Shown piece by piece: positions 18,022-27,204 of a stretch of DNA of 64,000 nt. The notes under the pieces are model-generated. The model saw only the letters and a list, made by a program, of their open reading frames with translations. It did no database searches and was not told the origin of the DNA. Source of the stretch: Butyrivibrio sp. XPD2002 (GTDB lineage: Bacteria; Bacillota; Clostridia; Lachnospirales; Lachnospiraceae); assembly GCF_000423945.1 (NCBI RefSeq), contig NZ_KE384117.1, forward strand, positions 71,932 to 135,931, written 5' to 3'. Both the position numbers and the translations under genes were made by a program. The number at the start of each line of letters is the position of its first letter. Within the stretch, counting starts at the first letter, position 1.

Positions 18022-20301
18022 ATGCGAGTTCTTTTTTCCTTTAAAACTGTTTCCAAGCGTGTTGTTTCTTTTACATTAGCATTTTTAATTATCATTAGTT
18101 CAATTTCATTTGAGTCAAAGGCCAGCAATAATGTTAAGATCATTGAGGCCATTCAGGTTAAAGGGGCAACCTTTAATACCGGAATAATTCCAAATGAGCA
18201 TTATACAATTGAAATTAGTTTTTCATTAAAAAATCCCCAGAATCAATATGTGAATGTCTATGAAGCAGGAAAAATGGCTATTAGAAATGAGGCATCATTA
18301 GGTATTTTTGTTAGATTTGGCGTGTATAATGAGAAATTTTACAAGCCGGAAGCTGATTTAGAATATTATGTTTGTCAGAAAGAAAATGTTTTTATTGTAA
18401 ATAATGATACTGTACGTAAACCGGTTATGAGGAGTCTTAACAATACAACATTAACATTTGGCAATTTTGTAGGTACAGTTAATTACTTCTGTGTAAAGAA
18501 TGAGAATTATCAGACCGTTATGGAACTGTATCCTGCTATCGATGATAGCGGAAAGGCTTGCATGTATGATACTGTTAATAAACAGTATGTATATGGAAAA
18601 GGAACTGTAAAGGCGATTGAAGGAGAAAATAAGTATTATAGATATACTGAGACTTCAAATGAAAACTCCGTACAGAAGGATGAAATTATTGAAGAGACAA
18701 AGCCTGAAAAGGGAAATGATCAGAAAGAAGAAAATAATGCAATAAAGGATAGCGAAGGTGAGAAAGAACAGGAAGCTAATGCAAATGATGATAAGGCAGA
18801 AGAAAAATTCGTTAAAGTAAAGGCGTTGAAGATAGATAACGGAACATTCAATACCAAAATTAAACTTGAACAAAATGATTCATATGAGATGATTTTTTCA
18901 ATAAATAATCTTGGAATATATAAAGATATAGTAACTTCATCTCCCTATGCATTAAGAATTGAGTCAAAGAATGGATTATATTACAGACATGGATGGTACA
19001 ATGAAAAAGTATGTGTGCCTGAAGCAGATGTTAAGATTGATTATTTACAGAAAAAGAACGTTGCCTATGTAGATGGTGTAAAGAAGCGCTCAGCTTCAAA
19101 TCAGACTGCAGCAGCTACAAAAAATCTTATCTTTGGTGGATTCAAAGGTATAATCGAAGCATTTAAAGTATGGGATCAAAGTGATAAACTTATTGCAGAT
19201 TACATTCCTGTAATAGATGAGGAAGGAGTTGCCTGCCTTTACGACAATATTAGTGGTAGCTTCTTATACTGCTCAAACAAATGCACAGCAGTTCAAACTG
19301 TAAGTTATGCAAATCCCGCTCCTTCTAATAGCTCCAGTTCTAAGGAAGATGAGAAGACAGAACAGACAAACAAAGAAGATGAGAATACCAACCAGAATAG
19401 TAAGGAAGATGAACAGTTGAGCCAGAATCAGCCTACAGAACAGACTAAGACGGAAGAACAGAATAAGCCTGTAGAGAAGGAAGCTGAAGCACCCTCAAAT
19501 ACAAATTCTACAAAGGAAGAAAAATTCAAGCAGTTAGTAATGACTATAATTGAAACCGGAGACGGATCTGTTCATGATATTTCAAGTTACGGATTTAAGT
19601 CATACAAGGAAGTAAGTGCGATTTACAATAGCGTTATAGCAAATGAGAAAAAGATTGCATATAACAGTGCCTTCAATATGTACTACACAACAACAACCGG
19701 TGGCGGAATTGTAAAAACATTCCAGGTATGCCAGATGGATTCAGGTTACCTTAGCAGATATACTCAGATGAAAGCGATAGTTTCACAGATTAAGCAGGAA
19801 ACATCTGGTATGACAGACCTACAGAAGGTTGTTTACATACATGACTACATTGTAGATAGAGCATCATATACAAAAACTGGTGATATGATATATACAGCAG
19901 CTGGTGCCCTTGTAAATAAAAAAGCGCTTTGCGCAGGATATGCATATGCAATGGTACTGCTTTTACAGGAAACAGGAGTAGAATCTGACGTAGTCATTCC
20001 TTCAGATGAATTTGCACATATGTGGGTACAGGTAAAACTTAATGGGGAGTGGTATTATGCTGATCCTACATGGGATGATACAAGATCTTCTGTAAGCGGA
20101 CAGGTATCACATAAATATCTTCTTAGAAATGAAACAGAGTTTATGAATTTGACTTATAAAGGCTTCGTAAAGGGAGTTTGTAAATCAACAAAATATTCCA
20201 ATTGGAAAATACATGATATTGTAGGTAAGATTCAGTATAAGGATGGTAACTGGTATTATGTGGATTCTTCTACTAAAAAAACAGTTTACATAACATTCTA
20301 A
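18022..20301 (+). CDS. Secreted protein with duplicated N-terminal domain and C-terminal transglutaminase-like domain
   Basis: The start is set at ATG 18022 because AAGGAGG lies at 18005-18011 and a signal peptide follows directly (about residues 1-35). Two related beta-rich domains of about 160 residues (about 37-200 and 265-425) share GATFNTG/NGTFNT starts, a YNEKxxxPEAD segment and a TAxxNLxFGxFxG-like segment. An acidic Lys/Asn/Gln-rich linker leads to a transglutaminase-like domain with Cys in KKALCAGYAYA, His in FAHMWVQV and Asp in DPTWDD. These form the usual Cys-His-Asp triad. Such domains act as surface proteases or cross-linkers. A terminator follows. The target is unknown. Confidence 0.8.
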   Translation: MRVLFSFKTVSKRVVSFTLAFLIIISSISFESKASNNVKIIEAIQVKGATFNTGIIPNEHYTIEISFSLKNPQNQYVNVYEAGKMAIRNEASLGIFVRFGVYNEKFYKPEADLEYYVCQKENVFIVNNDTVRKPVMRSLNNTTLTFGNFVGTVNYFCVKNENYQTVMELYPAIDDSGKACMYDTVNKQYVYGKGTVKAIEGENKYYRYTETSNENSVQKDEIIEETKPEKGNDQKEENNAIKDSEGEKEQEANANDDKAEEKFVKVKALKIDNGTFNTKIKLEQNDSYEMIFSINNLGIYKDIVTSSPYALRIESKNGLYYRHGWYNEKVCVPEADVKIDYLQKKNVAYVDGVKKRSASNQTAAATKNLIFGGFKGIIEAFKVWDQSDKLIADYIPVIDEEGVACLYDNISGSFLYCSNKCTAVQTVSYANPAPSNSSSSKEDEKTEQTNKEDENTNQNSKEDEQLSQNQPTEQTKTEEQNKPVEKEAEAPSNTNSTKEEKFKQLVMTIIETGDGSVHDISSYGFKSYKEVSAIYNSVIANEKKIAYNSAFNMYYTTTTGGGIVKTFQVCQMDSGYLSRYTQMKAIVSQIKQETSGMTDLQKVVYIHDYIVDRASYTKTGDMIYTAAGALVNKKALCAGYAYAMVLLLQETGVESDVVIPSDEFAHMWVQVKLNGEWYYADPTWDDTRSSVSGQVSHKYLLRNETEFMNLTYKGFVKGVCKSTKYSNWKIHDIVGKIQYKDGNWYYVDSSTKKTVYITF

Positions 20302-20317
20302 ATTGATATAATTAACT

Positions 20318-20352
20318 AGGCTTGCACAATAGTGTAAGCCTTGTTATTTGTT
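20318..20352 (+). terminator. Rho-independent terminator after secreted transglutaminase gene
   Basis: AGGCTTGCAC and GTGTAAGCCT form a 10 bp stem (one G-U pair) with a 4-base loop, followed by a T-rich run. It lies between the transglutaminase gene and the lasso cyclase. Confidence 0.75.
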
Positions 20353-20372
20353 AGGAAATATAGGGAGGAATT

Positions 20373-22331
20373 ATGTCTGCAATTTGGGGATATATTGATT
20401 TTAGTGAAAATAGCTCATTAGAGGATACGAAAAAAATCAACGATATGATGAGAGATGGCTATAAATCATGTGTGATTGATAGATTCAATGACTACGTATC
20501 TGATTCTTTTTGTTTGGGATGTGGCATACAGTATTTTACAAAAGAAGCTGAAAAGGAAATACTTCCTATTATTGATGATGAGAGAAGTATTTTTTTTACT
20601 GCTGATGCGATAGTAGATAATAGAGATGAGTTATTGGGAAAACTTGGGTATAATTCTGACGACAAAACAATCCCGGATGCCAGAATTATTTTTGAAATGT
20701 TTGATAGGTTTGGGGAAAGTTGTCTCAATGACATACTTGGCTTGTACACTTTTGTTTATTATGACAAAAAAAACGGCATATGTCATATGGTAAATGATTG
20801 TATTGGTGGAAGAGCAATACAATACTTCTTTGAAAATGGTAAATTATATTTTTCTACGCTTACAAAGCCTATATGTAAAAGTATGGGAAAGATTAAGGCT
20901 AATATGCAATGGTTTGCTGATTTTTTAGGTTTGGATTCATTAGCATATTGCATTGATTATAATAGTACTCCATATGAAGGGGTAAATAGGATGCCGGCGG
21001 CTTCATACTATAGTTTTTCTGCTCAAGATTTAAAGAAAAGGCGCTATTGGAATCCACAAGTATCAACACTAAAATTATCATCAGATAAGAAATATAAAGA
21101 AATTTTTGTAAAAACATATAAAGAGGCAGTAGAGCGATTGGTAAGGAATGATAAACTTACTATGCTTTTAAGCGGTGGTTTAGATTCTACTTCTATTCTG
21201 AGTCTTATTGCAGATTCAAATAAATGTAAAAATGTTAAACTTCGTACATATACTGTTATTCCGGACCCGAAATATAAGAAGGAAACAGCAGGAAATGTTG
21301 TTTCTGATGAGTCAGAAGTGGTATTAAAAACTAAAGAATTTTTTAATGCCAAGGGATTTGAATTTGATATGCAATTTATGTCTATGGAAGGCATAAATAG
21401 CTGGGATGAGAGAGGTGATGAGGAAAAGATACTTGAAATGCCATATAAGAGTATGCTGAATCTTCTTTGGATAAAAGCTGGATTGGAAGAATCATTTAAG
21501 TATGGATCAAGGATTGCACTTTTGGGGTCTTATGGTAATTGCACAGTTTCTCTTGGGATTGGAGATATGTATCTTTATGACTTGCTTAAGCGAAAAAAAT
21601 ATATAAGTTTTCTTAAAGAGTGTTTTACGTTAGGCAAAAAATATAATACTTCTTTTATTGTGAACATAAAGAATATGAGAAAAGTTATTAGGGAAAGAAA
21701 AGCTGTTAGCAAGCCAAGAGTAATTGATTTATCTAAAGCTTTTCTAACTGATAAAGCTATTGAGATATTCGATGTAAGAAATAGGTTAAATAAACAACAA
21801 GAAGGTTTGATAAACTATGATAAGGATATAGAAACATATAAAAAACTTATGTTTAACGAAGCTAACTATTATAATGCTACTGAAATAAGAACTAGGTACT
21901 CGTTGGCGTCTGGGGCACTTTATCGTGATCCCACAGCTGATAAGCGCCTTATAGAGTTGTGTATGAGCTTCCCTGCTAGTTGCTATGCTAAAGATGGAAC
22001 GCCGAGAAGGCTTGTTAGAGAATATCTAAAAGAATTGATGCCTGATAACACACAAAATATTCATTACTATGGAAGACAAAGCTCTGATTTGGCAGATAGA
22101 ATTTCTGGAGAAGGAAGCAGAATTTATGATGAGATTAAGCAAGTTTATATTCAGAACATGAATTCTGGTTTTATAGATGTTGATAAAGCAATTTCAGAAC
22201 TTGAAAATATAAGGGAACTGGGAAGTGAAGCAGAGATTTTTGATATATTAAGATTGGAGTATTCTGCTGTTGCTTTGGAAATGATAAAAATAATAAATGG
22301 AAACGTCGAAAAAAATGTTACAAAGTTGTAA
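20373..22331 (+). CDS. Lasso peptide macrolactam synthetase (C protein, asparagine-synthetase-like)
   Basis: 652 aa with an AsnB-like N-terminal half and an ATP-pyrophosphatase domain. It begins MSAIWG; the catalytic Cys2 of true glutamine-hydrolysing asparagine synthetases is Ser, as in paeninodin-type lasso cyclases. The PP-loop is LLSGGLDSTS with Ser267-Ser272. These enzymes adenylate an Asp or Glu side chain of the core peptide and close the ring with the N-terminal amine. A strong ribosome site (AGGGAGGA) precedes ATG 20373. The precursor gene follows 73 bp downstream. An ordinary asparagine synthetase is unlikely given Ser2 and the neighbours. Confidence 0.87.
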   Translation: MSAIWGYIDFSENSSLEDTKKINDMMRDGYKSCVIDRFNDYVSDSFCLGCGIQYFTKEAEKEILPIIDDERSIFFTADAIVDNRDELLGKLGYNSDDKTIPDARIIFEMFDRFGESCLNDILGLYTFVYYDKKNGICHMVNDCIGGRAIQYFFENGKLYFSTLTKPICKSMGKIKANMQWFADFLGLDSLAYCIDYNSTPYEGVNRMPAASYYSFSAQDLKKRRYWNPQVSTLKLSSDKKYKEIFVKTYKEAVERLVRNDKLTMLLSGGLDSTSILSLIADSNKCKNVKLRTYTVIPDPKYKKETAGNVVSDESEVVLKTKEFFNAKGFEFDMQFMSMEGINSWDERGDEEKILEMPYKSMLNLLWIKAGLEESFKYGSRIALLGSYGNCTVSLGIGDMYLYDLLKRKKYISFLKECFTLGKKYNTSFIVNIKNMRKVIRERKAVSKPRVIDLSKAFLTDKAIEIFDVRNRLNKQQEGLINYDKDIETYKKLMFNEANYYNATEIRTRYSLASGALYRDPTADKRLIELCMSFPASCYAKDGTPRRLVREYLKELMPDNTQNIHYYGRQSSDLADRISGEGSRIYDEIKQVYIQNMNSGFIDVDKAISELENIRELGSEAEIFDILRLEYSAVALEMIKIINGNVEKNVTKL

Positions 22332-22337
22332 GAATGC

Positions 22338-22366
22338 TTGAATGAAAAATGTTGGAGATATATTAT
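22338..22366 (+). promoter_or_regulatory. Predicted sigma-A promoter for lasso precursor
   Basis: TTGAAT (22338-22343), a 17 bp spacer and TATTAT (22361-22366) lie 38 bp before the precursor start. Position and spacing fit a housekeeping promoter serving the peptide gene alone. Prediction by eye. Confidence 0.5.
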
Positions 22367-22404
22367 TACTTACGTAATTAAAAATACATTTTGGAGGTAG
22401 AAAA

Positions 22405-22563
22405 ATGAAAAAAGTATGGAATGATGCAACATTAGTAGAACTCGATATCACAGCTACAGCTGGTGGTATGCTTAACAATCACATGGTTGATTCAGATGAG
22501 TACTATGATGAGAAGGCTCAGACATGGAAGGTTGATTTAGGTACAGGCAAAGCACTTTCATAA
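22405..22563 (+). CDS. Lasso peptide precursor (52 aa, paeninodin-like)
   Basis: A GGAGG at 22393-22397 precedes ATG 22405. The 52-residue product starts MKKVWNDATLVELDITATAG. The W-x-x-A-x-L and LDI-x-x-T pattern matches the leaders of paeninodin-type precursors (aromatic-xx-P-x-L, then Thr near the cut). The core would begin at Gly20 or Gly21 and includes Asp29. Counting from Gly21 makes Asp29 ring position 9, the normal acceptor. Counting from Gly20 puts Thr18 at the usual -2 site but makes the ring 10. The last residue is Ser52. In paeninodin the C-terminal Ser is phosphorylated by an HprK-like kinase, and one is encoded next door. It lies between the cyclase and the kinase, with its own promoter and terminator. 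The tail is long for a lasso peptide. Confidence 0.8.
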   Translation: MKKVWNDATLVELDITATAGGMLNNHMVDSDEYYDEKAQTWKVDLGTGKALS

Positions 22564-22597
22564 TGAGGCTTGTACTTTAAAATTCAAATGTTAAATG

Positions 22598-22628
22598 GAA
22601 CCAATCTTTATAGAGGTTGGTTCTTTTT
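22598..22628 (+). terminator. Terminator/attenuator between precursor and kinase
   Basis: GAACCAATCT (22598-22607) pairs with AGGTTGGTTC (22614-22623), one G-U pair, followed by TTTTT. It would keep precursor mRNA abundant with limited read-through into the kinase gene. Confidence 0.75.
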
Positions 22629-22640
22629 ACGTGAGGGATT

Positions 22641-23555
22641 ATGTACTACTATAAAATATATGGTCTTAATATAGAATCAGATTATAAATTGGAAGAGGCT
22701 GTTTCTGTTTTAAACATAGATAAACCGGATATAACTATTATGCAAGATCCCCAGCATGATGTTGTATATGATATTACTGAAAACGATAAAAAAGTTGATG
22801 GCTATTTGTATAGATATGAGTCTGACAGAGGTTGGGTTAGATATCCTGGACAGGGAGCGTTTATAATCCGAAAAGGTGAACGTATTACATACCGACTTTA
22901 TGATGGATATGATCATCTTTTGGTTAATGAGATTTTTTTATGTCTTATTTTGCCCATCGCTATTTTTCAAAAGAGCGAACAACTTATGCTTCATGGTAGT
23001 GGCTTAGTGTTAAATGACAAATGTTTTGTGGTTTCCGGAAGAAGCGGAGCAGGAAAGTCGACAGTTACTAATGCACTTATTGACTGCGGAGCAAAGTTTC
23101 TTGCAGATGATACGGTTGCCCTTACTTTGGAAGATGATATTTATGCCAATTCTGCTTATCCTCAGCAAAAATTGTGCCTTGATCAGATTACTGATGAAAT
23201 GAAGAATAGTTGCGAGATGGTTCTACTACCGGAGGATGATGGTGTTGCCAAATACGCAGTTAGGGACCGAGAGCGATTTTTTGAAGGCCGTAAGAAGCTG
23301 GATGCTTTGATTGTTCTTAATCCATCAGATCAAGTGGCTGAACCAATTTTGGAAGAGATGAATGGAGCAGAAAAGCTCACTATGTTTTTGGAAAACCTGT
23401 ATAAGCCAGATGTGTATAAATTACTTGGGATGGCACCTGATGTCTTTAAAAAGTGTATGAATGTAGCATCTAAGATTAAGGTGTATAAATTATCACGCCC
23501 CCTTGAAGGCATGACTACGAAAGAACAGGTTGAACTTATTAGGACTAAGCTATAA
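22641..23555 (+). CDS. HprK-like kinase (predicted lasso peptide Ser kinase)
   Basis: 304 aa. The central domain has VSGRSGAGKST with Lys139 as the P-loop lysine and LADDTVAL as the following acidic strand, the layout of HPr kinase-like proteins. The N-terminal 110 residues are the variable domain seen in lasso-associated members. Relatives in paeninodin clusters phosphorylate the C-terminal Ser of the precursor; the adjacent precursor here ends in Ser. GAGGGA lies before ATG 22641. A strong terminator follows. A second paralogue is at 33296. Substrate assignment is by context. Confidence 0.8.
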   Translation: MYYYKIYGLNIESDYKLEEAVSVLNIDKPDITIMQDPQHDVVYDITENDKKVDGYLYRYESDRGWVRYPGQGAFIIRKGERITYRLYDGYDHLLVNEIFLCLILPIAIFQKSEQLMLHGSGLVLNDKCFVVSGRSGAGKSTVTNALIDCGAKFLADDTVALTLEDDIYANSAYPQQKLCLDQITDEMKNSCEMVLLPEDDGVAKYAVRDRERFFEGRKKLDALIVLNPSDQVAEPILEEMNGAEKLTMFLENLYKPDVYKLLGMAPDVFKKCMNVASKIKVYKLSRPLEGMTTKEQVELIRTKL

Positions 23556-23577
23556 AATTGGTTGAAAAAAGAAGAAA

Positions 23578-23619
23578 TCAGGAAATGTATTTTTATTACA
23601 TTTTCTGATTTTTTTTTTG
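23578..23619 (+). terminator. Rho-independent terminator after HprK-like kinase
   Basis: A 13 bp stem (ATCAGGAAATGTA with TACATTTTCTGAT, one G-U pair) and a 7-base loop are followed by a run of about ten T. Confidence 0.9.
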
Positions 23620-23657
23620 AAATTTTTATAGTAAACTATTAGGGTTGTTGGAGTTAT

Positions 23658-24926
23658 TTGGGAAAGAAGAAAATGATTACAAAAGATATTAATGATTTAT
23701 TTATGCTCTGCAGAGAGCGCTTATATGAGGGCGAAGTACAAAATATTGATTCAACGGAACCTCCTTTGGATATGAATACTCTTCCGGAAATTATAATTGA
23801 TAATTCTCTATCGGCATTTCTTTACAAACCACTAAAAAAATATAATGATGCTGTTCATGTTATGGATGAGAAAGATATAGCATCGCTTGGACGTATTACT
23901 CAGCTGGGGATGATTCGGGAACTTAAGAAGAATCAGGCGATTCGTATCATAAGCAAAGAAGCTGAAAACAGAGGAATCAACTTTGTGTTCTTTAAAGGGA
24001 TTTTAGTAGCTGATCTTTATCCGCAGTATGCAGAGCGTACAAGTTCCGATAGTGACATTCTTGTTACTGATGAGGAGAAGGACGCAGCTGAGAAGCTTCT
24101 TTGTGACTATGGTTATGAGAAGGATGAAGAGCATTCAAAGGAGCAGGTTCAGGTTTATACAAATTCCAAGTATGATCATACTGTGGAACTTCATACCAGA
24201 CTTTGGGAGGACTATGAGGGGCCTAGAATTGAGTCACTAAAGAGGATGAAGCTTAGTTGTCCTGAGACAAATATAAGGACTACAGCCTGCGGTATAGAAG
24301 TAAATACTCTCGGATACGAGAAACACCTTGTGTTCCAGCTTTTTCATATTATTAAACATTTTAGTCTTAATGGAATAGGAATCAGGTATCTTATTGATAT
24401 TACTTTATTTGTAAATAAGTATTTTAATGAGATTGATTTCGATGTGTTCTGGAAGCATATGGATGAACTTGGATACACCAAATTTGTTGATGCGTTCTTT
24501 AGAATCTGTATTACAGAGCTTAAGATGAATGATAAGGTATTCGATAATCATAAAGCATCATTTGATTATAGTGTGGAAGACCTTAAAATCGATTTGCTTA
24601 AGGTCGGTAATATCAATGATAAGGAAGCTGGATGGCAGATTATGGGAGCAATGGAAGCATATTTTACAGGTGAAGCTGATGCTCCTAAATCAAAACTTTC
24701 AAGGCAGTTAAGCATGATGTTTCCGTCTGCAAAAGCAATGCCTAAGACCTATGAATACGCAAGAAAATACCCAATTCTTTTGCCATTTGCATGGATACAT
24801 AGAGATATAAAATATTTGATCAGAAAATCAACACAAAAGGATGAGATGTATAGTGTTACTGAAAAGATAGAAGTGGGTGAAAAAAGACTTCGCCTCATTG
24901 AAGAACTTGGACTTACAGAAAAATGA
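23658..24926 (+). CDS. Nucleotidyltransferase family protein (PF14907-like), copy 1
   Basis: 422 aa if TTG 23658 is used (GGAG at 23650-23653); ATG 23673 is the alternative. Residues about 100-135 hold NFVFFKGILVADLYP and SSDSDILV, the K-G-x6-Y-P and D-x-D pattern of the NTP_transf_5 family. LHTRLW provides the next conserved block. Family members sit in paeninodin-like lasso clusters and in HprK/PqqD clusters; one is reported to act with the kinase in adding further phosphates. It is clearly paralogous to the gene at 27614, including the C-terminal KYPILLPFAWIHR segment. Reaction here inferred. Confidence 0.78.
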   Translation: MGKKKMITKDINDLFMLCRERLYEGEVQNIDSTEPPLDMNTLPEIIIDNSLSAFLYKPLKKYNDAVHVMDEKDIASLGRITQLGMIRELKKNQAIRIISKEAENRGINFVFFKGILVADLYPQYAERTSSDSDILVTDEEKDAAEKLLCDYGYEKDEEHSKEQVQVYTNSKYDHTVELHTRLWEDYEGPRIESLKRMKLSCPETNIRTTACGIEVNTLGYEKHLVFQLFHIIKHFSLNGIGIRYLIDITLFVNKYFNEIDFDVFWKHMDELGYTKFVDAFFRICITELKMNDKVFDNHKASFDYSVEDLKIDLLKVGNINDKEAGWQIMGAMEAYFTGEADAPKSKLSRQLSMMFPSAKAMPKTYEYARKYPILLPFAWIHRDIKYLIRKSTQKDEMYSVTEKIEVGEKRLRLIEELGLTEK

Positions 24927-24931
24927 TTTAT

Positions 24932-24978
24932 TCCCACATCAAAGCAGTGAAATAAACGCTTTTATGTGGGATATTATT
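24932..24978 (+). terminator. Possible terminator after nucleotidyltransferase 1
   Basis: TCCCACAT pairs with ATGTGGGA across 24932-24971, with an inner AAAGC/GCTTT pairing, followed by TATTATTTG. The T-run is weak. Confidence 0.55.
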
Positions 24979-25128
24979 TGGGGGTATGGTACTTATTGAA
25001 GTTTCCTGTCAAAGCCATTTATCGGGAAAACACTGGTTTAAGATTAGTCTTGCTTTAATCCGGGATGATTATTCGGGGCTTTGCAGTTGGTTGCAGATAT
25101 CAATATAAAATAATAGGTGTGTATCAAA

Positions 25129-26146
25129 ATGAAATGGCGAAAAAAGTATGTAAAGTTTAAAATTGCAGCAGATAAAGTGGGGAATGGAGAGCCAGTTAAA
25201 AGGCTATAAAGAAAAGGCGGAAGCGTCAGAAGAGACAAGCTATTCTGCTTTGGGAAAACTTGATTTTTTGCTCTCATATCTGTTATACGGGGCTGAATGT
25301 GAGGATTATTTCAGCTTCCTGTTTTATAAAAATAAGAATCCCTTTTTTTGAAATCATCATGTCAGCAGGATAAGATTAAACTTTTTGAAAAGTAAAGTGA
25401 ATACTGATGAGTCAGTTAAGTTCCTTAATTCCAAAGTAGCATTTAATGAGTATTATAATGACTTCCTTGGAAGAAAATGGTGCAATCCTCATGAGATGAC
25501 TGAAGATGAATTTGTCAGCAGGATGTAGTCTGATACTAAGGATATATTTGTTAAGGTGCTCGACGGCTTTGGCGGAAGAGGAGATTATAAAGCAAAGGCA
25601 GACGAGAAGTCTCTTAGAGAAGTATACAAAAATATTACAGAGAGTAATGCGAAATATATCGTTGAGGAATATTTCTATCAGGATGGATTTTTCCATGAGG
25701 TTAATCCATCTTCGCTAAACACGATAAGAGTAACTACTGCAAAAAACAAAAAAGGCATACAGATATTCTTTGCCTATTTTAGAGTTGGTGGTGCGGGGGC
25801 TCGTGTTGATAATCTACACTCTGGTGGAGTCAGCTATCCTATAGATATCACAAAAGGGCAGTTATATACCGGACTTACATATAAAATATGCGATATTGAA
25901 TATCATCCGTCTACCAATACTAAGGTTGCCGGATATGTAATTCCAAACTGGAAAGAGATAGTTGATTATGCTAAAAAGCTACACCAGATGGCGCCGGAGG
26001 GGGCAAATCTAATAGGGTGGGATTTTTGCGTTAATACGGACAAAATAATCGTAATAGAGGGAAATGCAGGTCCGGGATTTCCATTGGAAATCAATTATAA
26101 ACAGAATACCTGGAAAAAAGTAAAAAAATACCTGGATGAATTTTGA
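25129..26146 (+). pseudogene. Broken sugar-transfer-associated ATP-grasp protein
   Basis: Translation of successive frames gives one ATP-grasp-like protein (PF14397 type) interrupted at four points. It begins [11 protein letters not shown] at 25129 and shifts frame near 25180. It shifts again near 25330-25350 (YKNKNPFF then a stop at 25349), and again near 25395 between LFEK and SKVNTDES. It meets an in-frame TAG at 25526-25528. The part from 25529 is continuous and has VKVLDGFGGRGD, SLNTIRVTT, LIGWDFCV and IEGNAGPGFP, the ATP- and metal-binding end. Several independent lesions argue for real decay rather than one sequencing error. Intact relatives sit in polysaccharide and peptide loci. Confidence 0.8.
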
Positions 26147-26156
26147 TTATGTAACT

Positions 26157-26204
26157 AAAAAACACATTGATGTAACGGATAATGTTTCATCAATGTGTTT
26201 TTTT
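26157..26204. terminator. Bidirectional terminator between convergent genes
   Basis: A near-perfect 15 bp stem (AAAACACATTGATG with CATCAATGTGTTTT), with A-run on one side and T-run on the other, lies between the ATP-grasp remnant (+) and a GT2 gene (-). It should serve both strands. Confidence 0.85.
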
Positions 26205-26224
26205 ATTTCATTGCATTGGTTTGT

Positions 26225-27190
26225 TTAAACTAAGTGCAGAAGCATACCTGCAATTCTATAAGTGACAGGATTCATCATTTTCATAAACGTCGCATTTTTA
26301 CCATTATAAGCTTTGAGGTACTTTCCGTTTTTCCAATTTGGGAAAGTAGTAACAAGCTTGTCCCAATTGGCTGCAATAGCCTTCTTTCTATCATACTTAT
26401 CATCAATGTGCGCCATTCTCTTAAGCGAACTACACAGAAGAATTCTGGTGTAGAGGAATTCAAGGGTATCTTTGTACTCTTCAAGAAATCCATTCTCCTG
26501 ATAAAATGAATAAATATCATCAAGTATCTGAAGAATCTGCATGGTTCTAAGTGTCTGATGATTGTTGATTGAGGTTGAGCGTTGCACGTAATGAACAAAT
26601 GGCTGTTCCACATAGCAGATCTTGTTTATAAAGGGCACAAGCTTGCAGTAGAAGTTAACGTCCTCATAAATAAGTCCCTTGGGGAACTGTACGCCTGTTG
26701 AGAGCAACCAGTCTGTTTTGTAGATCTTATTCCACACTACAGAGCGACCATTCATTATCATCTCTTTTTTATCTGTGATATGCTCACCAATCTCAGTATC
26801 TTCGCTATTATCAAAGGTATGATGAAGATTACATTCAACGATATCGGCAGATTCTTTAATAGCCTCGTTATACATAACTTCATACATATCGGCATCAACG
26901 TAATCGTCAGAGTCAATAAAACCTACATATTCACCTTTTATATGTGAAAATGCATAATTTCTGGCATCAGAAAGACCACCGTTTTCTTTGTTGAGAATAA
27001 CGATGCGGCTGTCCTTTTCTGCGTATTGCTGAAGTATTGATAGTGAACCATCTGTAGAACCATCATTAACAGCAAGAATCTCGATATTCTTAAGGGTCTG
27101 GCCGGTAAGAGTATCGAGACATTTTACTAAGTACTTTTCCACGTTATAGACTGGTACGATTATGCTGATTTTTGGACTGTTTGAACTCAA
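26225..27190 (-). CDS. Glycosyltransferase family 2, co-oriented with PqqD
   Basis: Read on the minus strand from a TTG start at 27190, with AGGGGAT upstream. GT2 motifs: SIIVPVYNVEKYLVKC, VNDGSTDGS and IDSDDYVD, then VVWNKIY and EDVNFY. It starts 14 bp after the PqqD gene on the same strand, so the two form a small operon facing against most of the region. Either the peptide or another cell-surface molecule may be its acceptor; the sequence does not tell. Confidence 0.85.
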   Translation of the reverse strand: MSSNSPKISIIVPVYNVEKYLVKCLDTLTGQTLKNIEILAVNDGSTDGSLSILQQYAEKDSRIVILNKENGGLSDARNYAFSHIKGEYVGFIDSDDYVDADMYEVMYNEAIKESADIVECNLHHTFDNSEDTEIGEHITDKKEMIMNGRSVVWNKIYKTDWLLSTGVQFPKGLIYEDVNFYCKLVPFINKICYVEQPFVHYVQRSTSINNHQTLRTMQILQILDDIYSFYQENGFLEEYKDTLEFLYTRILLCSSLKRMAHIDDKYDRKKAIAANWDKLVTTFPNWKNGKYLKAYNGKNATFMKMMNPVTYRIAGMLLHLV

Positions 27191-27204
27191 AATATATCCC
27201 CTGT

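Noticed and set aside
20373-22331. Housekeeping asparagine synthetase
   Set aside because: Ser replaces the catalytic Cys2, and precursor, kinase and B2-type genes lie nearby; a lasso cyclase fits better.
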